DNA from: JAEKLB01 sp050249235
GTDB taxonomy: Bacteria; Actinomycetota; Acidimicrobiia; Acidimicrobiales; CADCSY01
Length of the DNA: 13,047 nucleotides
Direction: 5' to 3'
Assembly: GCA_050249235.1 (NCBI GenBank)
Contig: JBFWQW010000080.1
Coordinates: 1-13,047 of the forward strand
Part shown: piece after piece, positions 1-7,483 of the stretch
Numbering within the stretch: the first letter of the stretch is position 1
Layout of the letters: the number at the start of each line of letters is the position of its first letter
Translations under genes and position numbers: made by a program
The notes under the pieces: model-generated
Told to the model about the DNA's origin: nothing
Seen by the model: the letters and a program-made list of their open reading frames with translations, nothing else
Databases searched by the model: none

Positions 1-156
1 CGCGACCCGGACCCGCACGGCGCCCGCGACCCGCGCCCGCACGGCCCCGGCCACCCGCACGGCGCCCGCGACCCGGACCCGCACGGCGCCCGCGACCCGC
101 GCCCGCACGGCCTCGGCGACCCGCACGGCGCCCGCGACCCGGACCCGCACGGCGCC
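1..156 (+). repeat. 66-bp GC-rich tandem repeat (2.4 copies) at the 5' end of ftsI
   Basis: Positions 1-66 and 67-132 are two copies of one 66-bp unit that differ at only two bases by eye (c/t in the pair 47/113, c/g in the pair 52/118). Positions 133-156 begin a third copy. Each unit is built from two 24-bp pieces and one 18-bp piece, all variants of the same core. In the frame of ftsI it reads as repeats of ATRTRTAP, ATRARTAP and ATRTAP without a stop. The array may begin before the window. The clean period and near identity suggest recent expansion by slippage or unequal exchange. Confidence 0.9.
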
Positions 157-1960
157 GGCCGAACCGCCCCGCCGCCGGCCGCCGGCGGCCCGCCCGGCGC
201 CGCCCGGGCGCGCGCCGGCGTCGCCCCGAGCCCGTCGGGTGGGCTCGCCCCGGCGTCGATGCCTCGGCCTGCTGCTCGCGGTCCTCGTCGTCTTCGGTGC
301 CGTCACCGCCCGCCTGGTCCAGCTCCAGGTCGTCTCGCCCGGCGACTACGCGGCCCGGGGCATGGCCCAGCGCCTGCGGGACGTGGTCCTGCCGGCCGAG
401 CGGGGCTCGATCTTCGACCGCAACGGCCAGGAGCTGGCCCTCTCCGTGCCCCAGCACACGGTGTGGGCCGATCCCCGCCAGGTGGTCGACCCCGTCGCCG
501 CCGCGGCTGCGCTGGCCCCGGTGCTGGGCCGGCCCCGGGAGGAGCTCGAGGTCCAGCTGGCCCGGGAGGGCTCGTTCGTGTACCTCGCCCGCCAGGTCGG
601 CGACGAGCTGGCCGCCGCCGTCGAGCGGCTGGCGCTCCCGGGCGTGCACCTCGTCGAGGAGTCGAAGCGGTTCGCCCCGGCCGGCTCGCTGGCGGCGTCG
701 GTGCTCGGTGAGACCGACGTCGACAACCTCGGCGTGTCCGGCCTCGAGAAGCAGTACGAGGCCAGCCTGGTCGGGATCCCCGGGTCGCTCTCCAGCGAGC
801 GGGGCGCCGACGGCAGCACCATCGCCGGCGGGTCGCACCACCTCGTCCCGTCGAAGCGGGGCCTCGACCTGGTGCTCACCATCGACCGCTCGCTGCAGTT
901 CGAGGTGGAGCAGGCGCTCGTGCAGCAGGTCGCCGCCACCGGCGCCGAGGGGGGCACCGCGGTGGTGATGGATCCGACCACGGGCGAGATCCTGGCCATG
1001 GCCAACATCGGCCGCGACGGGGCCGGCAACCCGGTGCCGATCAAGGAGAACCGGGCGGTGACGGCCGTCTTCGAGCCGGGCTCGGTGAACAAGGTGATCA
1101 CCGTGGCGGCCGGCATCGAGGAGGGGCTCTTCGAGCCCGACACGGTGCTGACGGTCCCCGACACGCTCAAGGTGTCGATCAAGGACTTCAGCGACCACGA
1201 GCCCCATCCTGACGCGCAGTGGTCGGTGAGCGACATCCTCACCCAGTCCTCGAACGTCGGGACGATCATGCTGGCCCAGCGGCTCGGCCACGAGAAGGTC
1301 TCCGACTACCTCACCCGTTTCGGGCTCGGCCAGCCGAGCGGCCTCGGGTTCCCCCAGGAGACGCGGGGCATCACCCGCCAGCGGTGGGACAGCACCGACA
1401 TCGGGTCGATCCCCATCGGCCAGGGGGTGGCCGTCAACGCCCTCCAGATGCTGCAGACGTACAACACGCTGGCCAACGGCGGGGTGTGGGTGCAGCCCCG
1501 CCTCGTGAAGGCCACCGTCGACGCCGAGGGCGACGAGCGCCCGGCCCCGGCGTCCAAGTCGCGGCGGGTGGTGTCCGAGGAGACGGCAGACAAGCTCACC
1601 GCCATGCTCTCCAACGTCGTGAACAACGGCACGGGCGTCAACGCCAGGATCCAGGGCTACACGGTGGCCGGCAAGACGGGCACGGCCCGCAAGAACGACC
1701 TGGTGAACGGGGGCTACGAGAGCGGCGCCTACTTCGCCTCCTTCGCCGGGTTCGTGCCGGCCGAGTCGCCCCGCCTCTCGGCCCTCGTGGTGCTCGACGA
1801 GCCCCGGCCGACGTACTACGCCGGCGTGGTCGTCGCCCCCGTGTTCGCCCGCATCAGCCAGTACGCGCTGCGCACGCTGCGCATCCCCCCGCCGGCCGCC
1901 ACCGGTTCGCTGGCCGATGTCCCCGAGACGGATCCCGTGTCCGTCGAGCTCCCGGACTGA
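2..1960 (+). CDS. ftsI: FtsI / PBP class B peptidoglycan transpeptidase, 5' partial
   Basis: Penicillin-binding protein that crosslinks septal peptidoglycan, anchored in the membrane with its catalytic domain outside. Counting from an in-frame GTG at 239 (573 residues), one membrane anchor lies at about 8-25. It is followed by the class B dimerisation motif RGSIFDRNG (55-63) and a transpeptidase domain with all three active-site motifs: SVNK (serine 282, lysine 285), SSN (337-339) and KTG (479-481). No PASTA domain follows. The frame stays open from 239 back to the window edge and has no other start codon there, and GTG 239 has no purine-rich ribosome site before it. I therefore infer that the true start lies upstream and that 2-238 encodes a basic Ala/Thr/Arg/Pro cytoplasmic tail. 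Mycobacterial PbpB is known to have a long basic tail at the same place. The catalytic part is certain; the tail is likely. murE follows after 57 bases. Confidence 0.93.
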   Translation, partial: ATRTRTAPATRARTAPATRTAPATRTRTAPATRARTASATRTAPATRTRTAPAEPPRRRPPAARPAPPGRAPASPRARRVGSPRRRCLGLLLAVLVVFGAVTARLVQLQVVSPGDYAARGMAQRLRDVVLPAERGSIFDRNGQELALSVPQHTVWADPRQVVDPVAAAAALAPVLGRPREELEVQLAREGSFVYLARQVGDELAAAVERLALPGVHLVEESKRFAPAGSLAASVLGETDVDNLGVSGLEKQYEASLVGIPGSLSSERGADGSTIAGGSHHLVPSKRGLDLVLTIDRSLQFEVEQALVQQVAATGAEGGTAVVMDPTTGEILAMANIGRDGAGNPVPIKENRAVTAVFEPGSVNKVITVAAGIEEGLFEPDTVLTVPDTLKVSIKDFSDHEPHPDAQWSVSDILTQSSNVGTIMLAQRLGHEKVSDYLTRFGLGQPSGLGFPQETRGITRQRWDSTDIGSIPIGQGVAVNALQMLQTYNTLANGGVWVQPRLVKATVDAEGDERPAPASKSRRVVSEETADKLTAMLSNVVNNGTGVNARIQGYTVAGKTGTARKNDLVNGGYESGAYFASFAGFVPAESPRLSALVVLDEPRPTYYAGVVVAPVFARISQYALRTLRIPPPAATGSLADVPETDPVSVELPD

Positions 1961-2003
1961 CGCCCGTGACCACGGGAGCGTCCCGGTCCCGCCCCACTCA
2001 CCT

Positions 2004-2010
2004 GGAAGGG
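2004..2010 (+). promoter_or_regulatory. Ribosome binding site of murE
   Basis: GGAAGGG ends 7 bases before the ATG at 2018, which favours that ATG over the GTG immediately before it at 2015. The site sits inside a possible small hairpin: CTCACC at 1997-2002 can pair with GGTGAG at 2009-2014, leaving GGAAG in the loop. Confidence 0.6.
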
Positions 2011-2017
2011 TGAGGTG

Positions 2018-3454
2018 ATGGTGGCGTTGTCCGAGCTCGTCGCCGAGCTCGCAGTGGGTCCGGCGGCCGTCCTGCACGGCGACGGCGCCGTCGAGCTCGC
2101 CGGTGCCACCCACGACTCCCGGGCGGTCGGGCCCGGCATGTTGTTCTGCTGCGTCCCCGGGGCCCGTACCGACGGCCACCGCTTCGCGGCCGCGGCCGTC
2201 GAGGCCGGGGCCGCCGCCCTCCTCACCGAGCACCCGCTCGGCCTCACGGCCGCAGGGCACGCGGTGCCCGAGCTGGTGGTGCCGGACGTCCGGGCCGTGC
2301 TCGGCCTGGTGGCCTCCGCTGTGCACGGCCACCCGTCGCGGTCGCTCGAGGTGATCGGGATCACGGGCACCAACGGCAAGACCACCACGGCCGCCTTCCT
2401 CGACGCCGTCCTCAGGGCCGACGGCCGGCCGACGGCGACCATCGGGACCCTCACCGGGGCCCGCACCACCCCGGAGGCGACCGACCTCCAGGCCCGCCTG
2501 GCCGGGCTCCGGGACGGCGGCACCCGGTCGGTGGTGATGGAGGTGTCGTCCCACGCCCTGGCCCTGCACCGGGTCGTCGGCACCCGCTTCCGCCTGGCGC
2601 TGTTCCTCAACCTCGGGCGCGACCACCTCGACTTCCACGAGAGCGAGGAGGCCTACTTCGCGGCGAAGGCCCGCCTCTTCGAACCCGACCTCGCCGACGG
2701 GGCGCTGGTGAACGCCGACGATCCCCACGGCCGGCTCCTCCTCGACGCCGCCGCGGTGCCGACCGTGCCCTTCTCGCTGGCCGACGTCGGCGACCTCACG
2801 GTCGGCGTGGCCGGCTCCACCGGCCGGTGGCGGGGTGAGGCCCTCCGGGTGCCGATCGGGGGCCTCCACAACGTCGCCAACGCCGTGGCCGCGCTCAGCG
2901 CCGCCGCCCTGCTCGGCGTCGAGGAGGCCGTGGCGGTGGCCGGGCTGGCCGCCTGCGGCCCCGTGCCCGGGCGCCTGGAGCCGGTCGACGCCGGCCAGCC
3001 CTTCACCGTGCTGGTCGACTTCGCCCACACCCCCGACGGCCTCGAGCAGGTGCTGCGAGCGGCCCGCACCGCCCCCGGCCGGGTGCTCGTCGTCTTCGGC
3101 GCCGGCGGCGACAAGGACCGGGCCAAGCGACCGATGATGGGGGAGGTGGCCTCCAGACTCGCCGACCTCGCCGTCGTGACCTCCGACAACCCCCGCTCCG
3201 AGGACCCGATGGCCATCGTCGACGACGTCCTCGCCGGCGTCCGGGGGGCCGGGGCGGCGGCCGCCGCCGGCCGGGCCGAGGGCCGGGTGGTGGTCGAGCC
3301 CGACCGACGGGCGGCCATCGCGCTGGCCCTCGCCGAGGCCCGTCCCGGCGACGTGGTGGTGGTGGCCGGCAAGGGTCACGAGACCACCCAGGAGATCGGG
3401 TCGCGCCTCGTGCCCTTCGACGACCGGGAGGTCGTCCGCGAGCTGCTGCGGTGA
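2018..3454 (+). CDS. murE: MurE, UDP-MurNAc-L-Ala-D-Glu:meso-diaminopimelate ligase
   Basis: Cytoplasmic Mur ligase that adds the third amino acid to the peptidoglycan stem peptide using ATP. From the ATG at 2018 it is 478 residues, a normal length. The N-terminal UDP-binding region has the HDSR motif (THDSRAVGPG). The central domain carries the P-loop TGTNGKTTT (lysine 121) and the family stretches EVSSHAL and NLGRDHLDFH. The C-terminal domain carries DNPR (390-393) followed by SEDP. DNPR is the known signature of enzymes selecting meso-diaminopimelate over L-lysine, so the wall is predicted to be of the meso-DAP type. GTG at 2015 is an alternative start one codon earlier. The stop overlaps the mraY start by four bases (GTGA), with no murF gene between. 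Confidence 0.96.
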   Translation: MVALSELVAELAVGPAAVLHGDGAVELAGATHDSRAVGPGMLFCCVPGARTDGHRFAAAAVEAGAAALLTEHPLGLTAAGHAVPELVVPDVRAVLGLVASAVHGHPSRSLEVIGITGTNGKTTTAAFLDAVLRADGRPTATIGTLTGARTTPEATDLQARLAGLRDGGTRSVVMEVSSHALALHRVVGTRFRLALFLNLGRDHLDFHESEEAYFAAKARLFEPDLADGALVNADDPHGRLLLDAAAVPTVPFSLADVGDLTVGVAGSTGRWRGEALRVPIGGLHNVANAVAALSAAALLGVEEAVAVAGLAACGPVPGRLEPVDAGQPFTVLVDFAHTPDGLEQVLRAARTAPGRVLVVFGAGGDKDRAKRPMMGEVASRLADLAVVTSDNPRSEDPMAIVDDVLAGVRGAGAAAAAGRAEGRVVVEPDRRAAIALALAEARPGDVVVVAGKGHETTQEIGSRLVPFDDREVVRELLR

Positions 3455-4488
3455 TCGCCCTCCTCATCGCCCTCGGCGTGGGGATGGCGGCCACGCTGGC
3501 CGGCACCCCGCTCCTCATGTCCTGGCAGCGGGCCAACGGGATCGGCCAGCCCATCCGGGAGGAGGGGCCGAAGGGCCACCTCACGAAGGCCGGCACGCCG
3601 ACCATGGGCGGCATCGCCATCGTCGGCGGCGCCCTCCTCGGCTACCTCGTCGCCCACCTGCGGGAGGGCGCGGTCTTCACCTGGGGCGGCCTGCTGTGCA
3701 TGGGGGCCATCGCCGGCGCCGGGCTGGTCGGCCTGGCCGACGACTGGATCAAGGTGCGCAGCGCCCGCAACCTGGGCCTGAACAAGCGGGCCAAGATGGC
3801 CGGCCTGCTGGTGGTGGCCATCTTGTTCGTGGTGCTGGCCCACCATCTGGCCCACTTCCCGACCGAGCTCTCGTTCACCCGGGTCGGGTCCATCCACCTC
3901 GACCTCGGGCCGTGGCTGTGGGGGTTGTGGGGGGTGCTCCTCATCGCCGCCCTCACCAACGCCGTCAACCTCACCGACGGCCTCGACGGCTTGGCCGCCG
4001 GCTCGGGCATCTTCTCGTTCGCGGCCTACGTGGCCATCGCCTTCTGGGCCTTCCGCCACGAGGGCCTCTACGAGATCCCCCAGGGCCTCGACCTCGCGCT
4101 GGTGGCGGCCTCGCTGCTCGGCGCCTGCGCCGGCTTCCTCTGGTGGAACGCGGCGCCGGCCCAGATCATCATGGGCGACACCGGCTCGCTGGCGATCGGC
4201 GCCGGCCTGGCATCGCTGGCGCTCGCCACCAACACCCACCTCCTGCTCCCGATCATCGGCGGCATCTACGTGGTCGAGACCCTCTCGGTCATCCTCCAGA
4301 TCGCCAGCTTCCGGCTGTTCGGCCGCCGGGTCTTCCGCATGGCGCCGATCCACCACCACTTCGAGCTGCTGGGCTGGCCGGAGACCAAGATCATCATCCG
4401 GTTCTGGATCCTCGGCGGGCTCTTCACCGGCGTGGCCGTCGGCATCTTCTACGCCGACTACCTGTCGGTGCCAGGGATCCTGCGGTGA
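3451..4488 (+). CDS. mraY: MraY, phospho-N-acetylmuramoyl-pentapeptide transferase
   Basis: Integral membrane enzyme that transfers phospho-MurNAc-pentapeptide from UDP to undecaprenyl phosphate, making lipid I. It has 345 residues with many hydrophobic segments, as expected for a ten-helix protein. Diagnostic motifs are KAGTPTMGG (46-54), the Mg-binding ADDW with aspartates 97 and 98, NLTDGLDGLA from 173, GDTGSLAIG, and the HHH triplet at 301-303 followed by FELLGWPE. The start is a GTG inside the murE stop region (GTGA overlap), which suggests translational coupling. The stop overlaps the murD start in the same way. In the common gene order murF would come just before mraY. Confidence 0.96.
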   Translation: MIALLIALGVGMAATLAGTPLLMSWQRANGIGQPIREEGPKGHLTKAGTPTMGGIAIVGGALLGYLVAHLREGAVFTWGGLLCMGAIAGAGLVGLADDWIKVRSARNLGLNKRAKMAGLLVVAILFVVLAHHLAHFPTELSFTRVGSIHLDLGPWLWGLWGVLLIAALTNAVNLTDGLDGLAAGSGIFSFAAYVAIAFWAFRHEGLYEIPQGLDLALVAASLLGACAGFLWWNAAPAQIIMGDTGSLAIGAGLASLALATNTHLLLPIIGGIYVVETLSVILQIASFRLFGRRVFRMAPIHHHFELLGWPETKIIIRFWILGGLFTGVAVGIFYADYLSVPGILR

Positions 4489-5792
4489 GGGCGCTCGTCA
4501 TCGGCCTCGGCATCGCCGGCGAGGCCGCCGCCCGGCGCATGGCCGAACGGGGGTGGGAGGTCACGGTGGCCGAGGACCGCCCGTCCGACGCCAGCCGGGC
4601 CAGGGCCGCCGGCCTGGTCGGGGTGCGGGTGCTCGACGGGCCGGACGCCGCCACGCTCGACGGGTTGGTCGACGGGGCCGGGGTGGTGGTGCCGAGCCCG
4701 GGGGTGCCGATCGGGCACCCCGGCATCGCCCGGGCGCTGGGCCGGGGCGTTCCCGTGTGGAGCGAGTTCGAGCTCGTGTCGCGCTGGGGCGCGGCCCCGA
4801 TCGTCGCCGTCACCGGCACGAACGGGAAGACGACGGTCACGACCCTGGTGGCCTCGATGCTGGCCGAGAGCGGGCTGCGCACGGTCGCGGCAGGCAACAA
4901 CGAGACCCCGCTCGTCGAGGTGGTCGACGACGACCTCGACGTCGTCGTGGTCGAGGCGTCGTCGTTCCGGCTGGAGTTCACCGAGACCTTCCGGCCCGCC
5001 GTCGGCGTCTGGCTGAACCTGGCCGAGGACCACCTCGACTGGCACCCGTCGATGGCCGCCTACGCCGACGCCAAGGCCCGGATCTGGCAGGCCCAGCAAC
5101 CCACCGACCTGGCGCTGGCCAACGCCGAGGACCCGGTGGTGATGCGCTACGCCCGCCAGGTCCGGTCCCGCCTGGCCACCTTCGGGCTCGAGACGGGGGA
5201 GTGGCGGGTGGAGGCCGGCCAGTTGGCTGGGCCCGACGGTGCCATCCTGCCCGTGACCGCCCTGTGGCGGTCGCTGCCCCACGACTGCACGAACGCCCTG
5301 GCCGCCTCGGCGGCGGCGTTGGCGGCGGGCGCGTCGGTCGACGGGGTGCGCCACGCCCTCCGGGCCTTCCGGGGGCTCCCCCACCGGCTGGTCCTGGTCG
5401 GGGACGATGGTGGGGTGCGGTTCTACGACGACTCGAAGGCGACCGACCCCCACGCCACGGTGGCCGCCCTCCGCTCCTTCCCGTCGTCGGTGCTGATCGC
5501 GGGCGGGCGCAACAAGGGCCTCGACCTGTCGGTGCTGGCCGCCGAGGCCGACCGGGTTCGGGCCGTGGTGGCCATCGGCGAGGCCGCGGCCGAGGTCGAG
5601 GCCGCGTTCGACGGCGTGGTGCCGGTGCGCACCGCGTCCTCGATGGACGAGGCGGTGGCGACGGCCCGGTCGCTGGCCGCCGACGGCGACGCCGTGCTGC
5701 TGTCGCCGGCCTGCGCCTCGTTCGACTGGTACCGGGGCTACGGCGAGCGGGGCGACGACTTCGCGAGGGCCGTCCGGGCGCTCGTCGGGTGA
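4485..5792 (+). CDS. murD: MurD, UDP-MurNAc-L-alanine:D-glutamate ligase
   Basis: Cytoplasmic ATP-dependent ligase adding D-glutamate to UDP-MurNAc-L-Ala. The GTG at 4485 gives 435 residues, overlaps the mraY stop by four bases and places the Rossmann-like opening ALVIGLGIAG at residues 3-12, so it is preferred although the frame stays open far upstream. The P-loop is TGTNGKTTV (lysine 115). Glutamate 157 (EASSF), histidine 183 (EDHLDWH) and lysine 197 (the lysine expected to be carbamylated) are in place. The C-terminal domain has DDSKATDPHAT and LLSPACASFDWY followed by RGDDF, both typical of MurD. The usual GNIG segment reads GNNETPL (137-143). The stop overlaps the ftsW start. Confidence 0.95.
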   Translation: MRALVIGLGIAGEAAARRMAERGWEVTVAEDRPSDASRARAAGLVGVRVLDGPDAATLDGLVDGAGVVVPSPGVPIGHPGIARALGRGVPVWSEFELVSRWGAAPIVAVTGTNGKTTVTTLVASMLAESGLRTVAAGNNETPLVEVVDDDLDVVVVEASSFRLEFTETFRPAVGVWLNLAEDHLDWHPSMAAYADAKARIWQAQQPTDLALANAEDPVVMRYARQVRSRLATFGLETGEWRVEAGQLAGPDGAILPVTALWRSLPHDCTNALAASAAALAAGASVDGVRHALRAFRGLPHRLVLVGDDGGVRFYDDSKATDPHATVAALRSFPSSVLIAGGRNKGLDLSVLAAEADRVRAVVAIGEAAAEVEAAFDGVVPVRTASSMDEAVATARSLAADGDAVLLSPACASFDWYRGYGERGDDFARAVRALVG

Positions 5793-7042
5793 CGTCGGTG
5801 CGCCGTCCGCTCCGGGGCGCCGGGGTGCTCCTGCGGGCGCCGGGGCGGGTGCTCGCCGAGCGGGTCCGCGACCGCCGGACCGTGCCCAAGCCGACCATCT
5901 GGTACGGGCTGGCCGCCGTCGTCGGCACGCTCCTCGTGGTCGGCCTCGTCATGGTGCTGTCGGCGTCGTCGGTGCAGGCCGAGCGGGAGTCGGGCTCGAC
6001 GTGGACCTACTTCCTCAAGCAGTCGATGTGGACCGCCGTCGGGCTCGTCGTGGTGGTGGTGACGGCCCGGCTCGACTACCGCCGGTGGCGCCGGCTGGTG
6101 CCGCTCCTGCTCGCCGTCGCGATGGGGCTGCTGGTGCTGGTGCTGGTGCCCGGGATGGGCGTGCAGGTGAACGGCGCCCGCTCGTGGCTCGGGGCCGGGT
6201 CGTTCCGCATCCAGCCGGCCGAGGTGATGAAGCTGGCCCTGCTGCTGTTCTCGGCCGACCTGCTGGCCCGCCGGGCTCACCTCATGGCCGACCTCCGGAT
6301 GACCCTCAACCCGGTGCTCCTCGTCACCGCCCCGGTGGGCGGGCTGATGATGCTCCAGCCCGACCTCGGCTCGACGATCGTCATGGGCGCCATCGTCCTC
6401 GCCGTGCTCTTCGTGGCCGGTGTGCCGCTCGGCCGGTTGGCGGCGGTGTTCTCGGTGGCCGGCGCGGCCGCCACCACCCTCGCCCTCTCGGAGCCCTACC
6501 GGCGCGACCGCCTGCTCGCCTTCCTGCACCCCACCCAGGACACCGGCAACACCGGCTACCAGATCAACCAGTCGCTCATGGGCGTGGCGTCTGGCGGCTT
6601 CTTCGGGGTCGGGCTGGGCGAGAGCCGGGCCAAGTGGGGGTTCCTCCCCAACGCCCACACCGACTTCATCTTCGCCATCCTCGCCGAGGAGCTGGGGCTG
6701 CTCGGCGCCCTCGTCGTCGTGTCGCTGTTCCTTGCCCTGGCCGTGCTCGGCATCCGCACCGCGTTCGCCGCGCCCGACCGCTTCGGCTGCCTCGTCGCGG
6801 CCGGCATCACCGCCTGGCTGCTCATGCAGGCCTTCGTGAACATCGGCGGCGTGATCGGGCTCCTCCCCATCACCGGCCTGACCCTGCCCTACGTCTCGTT
6901 CGGCGGCTCGTCGCTGGTGGTGACGATGGCGGCCACCGGCATCCTGCTCAACATCGCCGAGGCCGGGGGGCGCAAGCGGCGCCCGGCTTCACGGGTGGCC
7001 GACACGCATCCGTCGCGGCGCCCGGCGCTGGCCGGCCGCTGA
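5789..7042 (+). CDS. ftsW: FtsW, SEDS-family peptidoglycan glycosyltransferase of the divisome
   Basis: Polytopic membrane protein that polymerises lipid II at the septum together with its class B PBP, here most likely the FtsI encoded four genes upstream. From GTG 5789 (GTGA overlap with murD) it has 417 residues. A basic cytoplasmic tail of about 36 residues precedes the first membrane segment, and the C-terminus after about residue 393 is again basic. SEDS motifs are NGARSWLG (128-135) with FRIQPAEVMK, QPDLGST (190-196), GESRAKWGFLPNAHTDFIFA with the catalytic-type aspartate 292, and PITGLTLPYVSFGGSS (360-375). Position in the dcw cluster after murD favours FtsW over RodA. GTG 5798 is a possible alternative start. 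murG, the usual next gene, does not follow. Confidence 0.95.
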   Translation: MTSVRRPLRGAGVLLRAPGRVLAERVRDRRTVPKPTIWYGLAAVVGTLLVVGLVMVLSASSVQAERESGSTWTYFLKQSMWTAVGLVVVVVTARLDYRRWRRLVPLLLAVAMGLLVLVLVPGMGVQVNGARSWLGAGSFRIQPAEVMKLALLLFSADLLARRAHLMADLRMTLNPVLLVTAPVGGLMMLQPDLGSTIVMGAIVLAVLFVAGVPLGRLAAVFSVAGAAATTLALSEPYRRDRLLAFLHPTQDTGNTGYQINQSLMGVASGGFFGVGLGESRAKWGFLPNAHTDFIFAILAEELGLLGALVVVSLFLALAVLGIRTAFAAPDRFGCLVAAGITAWLLMQAFVNIGGVIGLLPITGLTLPYVSFGGSSLVVTMAATGILLNIAEAGGRKRRPASRVADTHPSRRPALAGR

Positions 7043-7047
7043 GCCTC

Positions 7048-7079
7048 ACCCGCCCTTCATCCGGTCGTCGGGGGCGGGT
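7048..7079. terminator. Candidate bidirectional terminator hairpin between convergent genes
   Basis: ACCCGCCC at 7048-7055 and GGGCGGGT at 7072-7079 form a perfect 8-bp inverted repeat with a 16-base loop, which could fold further through CCG/CGG at 7061-7063 and 7069-7071. It fills the 36-base gap between the ftsW stop and the stop of the opposing gene, where a terminator serving both strands is expected. No T-run follows on either side, which is common in high-GC bacteria but weakens the call. Confidence 0.45.
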
Positions 7080-7483
7080 CAGCGGTCGTCGACCACGTCG
7101 GGCAGCTCGACCGCACCCGGGCCGGCCACACCCGGGCCGGCGACCTCGGCCAGGTGGGTGACGGCGGTGGCGATGGCCCGGGAGTAGCGGCGCCGGCGGA
7201 GGTGGGGGACCATGCGTTCGATCGCCGCCGCGCAGGCCTCGTCGGGGATGCGGGCCACCACCGCTGGAGCGGTGACGATCTCCACCGCCCGCGCCTCCGG
7301 CGCCACCAGCAGCACGACGTCGGGGTGGGCGCCGGTGCCGCCCGGGTCGAGGAGGGCCACGGCCCGGTCGTGGGCATCCGGCCCGGCCGGGCCGAGGTAG
7401 ACGACGAACTGCAGGCCGGTGCGCTCCTCGGCGGCGTCGACGGCCCGACCCACCGGGTCGCGCCGCCGCCGGCTACCAGCCAC
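7079..7483 (-). CDS. DUF5130 / TPM-like small protein
   Basis: Small soluble protein (134 residues from GTG 7483) resembling the actinobacterial DUF5130 family, itself related to the TPM fold. The visible similarity is the block AVDAAEERTGLQFVVYLGP, then a strand pair VVLLVAPEARAVEIVT, an arginine/aspartate-bearing segment IPDEACAAAIERM, and a final helix RAIATAVTHLAEVAG. No signal peptide or membrane segment is seen. The function of the family is not established. The frame stays open upstream to 7546, but those codons are antiparallel copies of the glycine-rich tail of the preceding gene in another frame. GTG 7483 overlaps that gene by 11 bases and is the likeliest start; it lacks a clear ribosome site, so coupling to the upstream gene is plausible. 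Gene reality is fairly sure, the exact start less so. Confidence 0.75.
   Translation of the reverse strand: MAGSRRRRDPVGRAVDAAEERTGLQFVVYLGPAGPDAHDRAVALLDPGGTGAHPDVVLLVAPEARAVEIVTAPAVVARIPDEACAAAIERMVPHLRRRRYSRAIATAVTHLAEVAGPGVAGPGAVELPDVVDDR

Noticed and set aside
1..156. CRISPR-like or regulatory direct repeat array
   Set aside because: The units are contiguous with no spacers of unrelated sequence and are in frame with ftsI, so a coding tandem repeat explains them better.
259..968. Two further long plus-strand open frames over the 5' half of ftsI
   Set aside because: Their translations are Pro/Arg/Gly/Ser-rich with no family similarity and lie over the strongly supported FtsI frame. They are open only because of high GC.
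3696..4484. Upstream extension of the murD frame across mraY
   Set aside because: The extension translates to Arg/Pro/His-rich sequence over the mraY gene; MurD homology begins at GTG 4485. It is not a fusion.
4553..5788. Upstream extension of the ftsW frame across murD
   Set aside because: Low-complexity Gly/Arg translation over a clear MurD gene. FtsW begins at GTG 5789.
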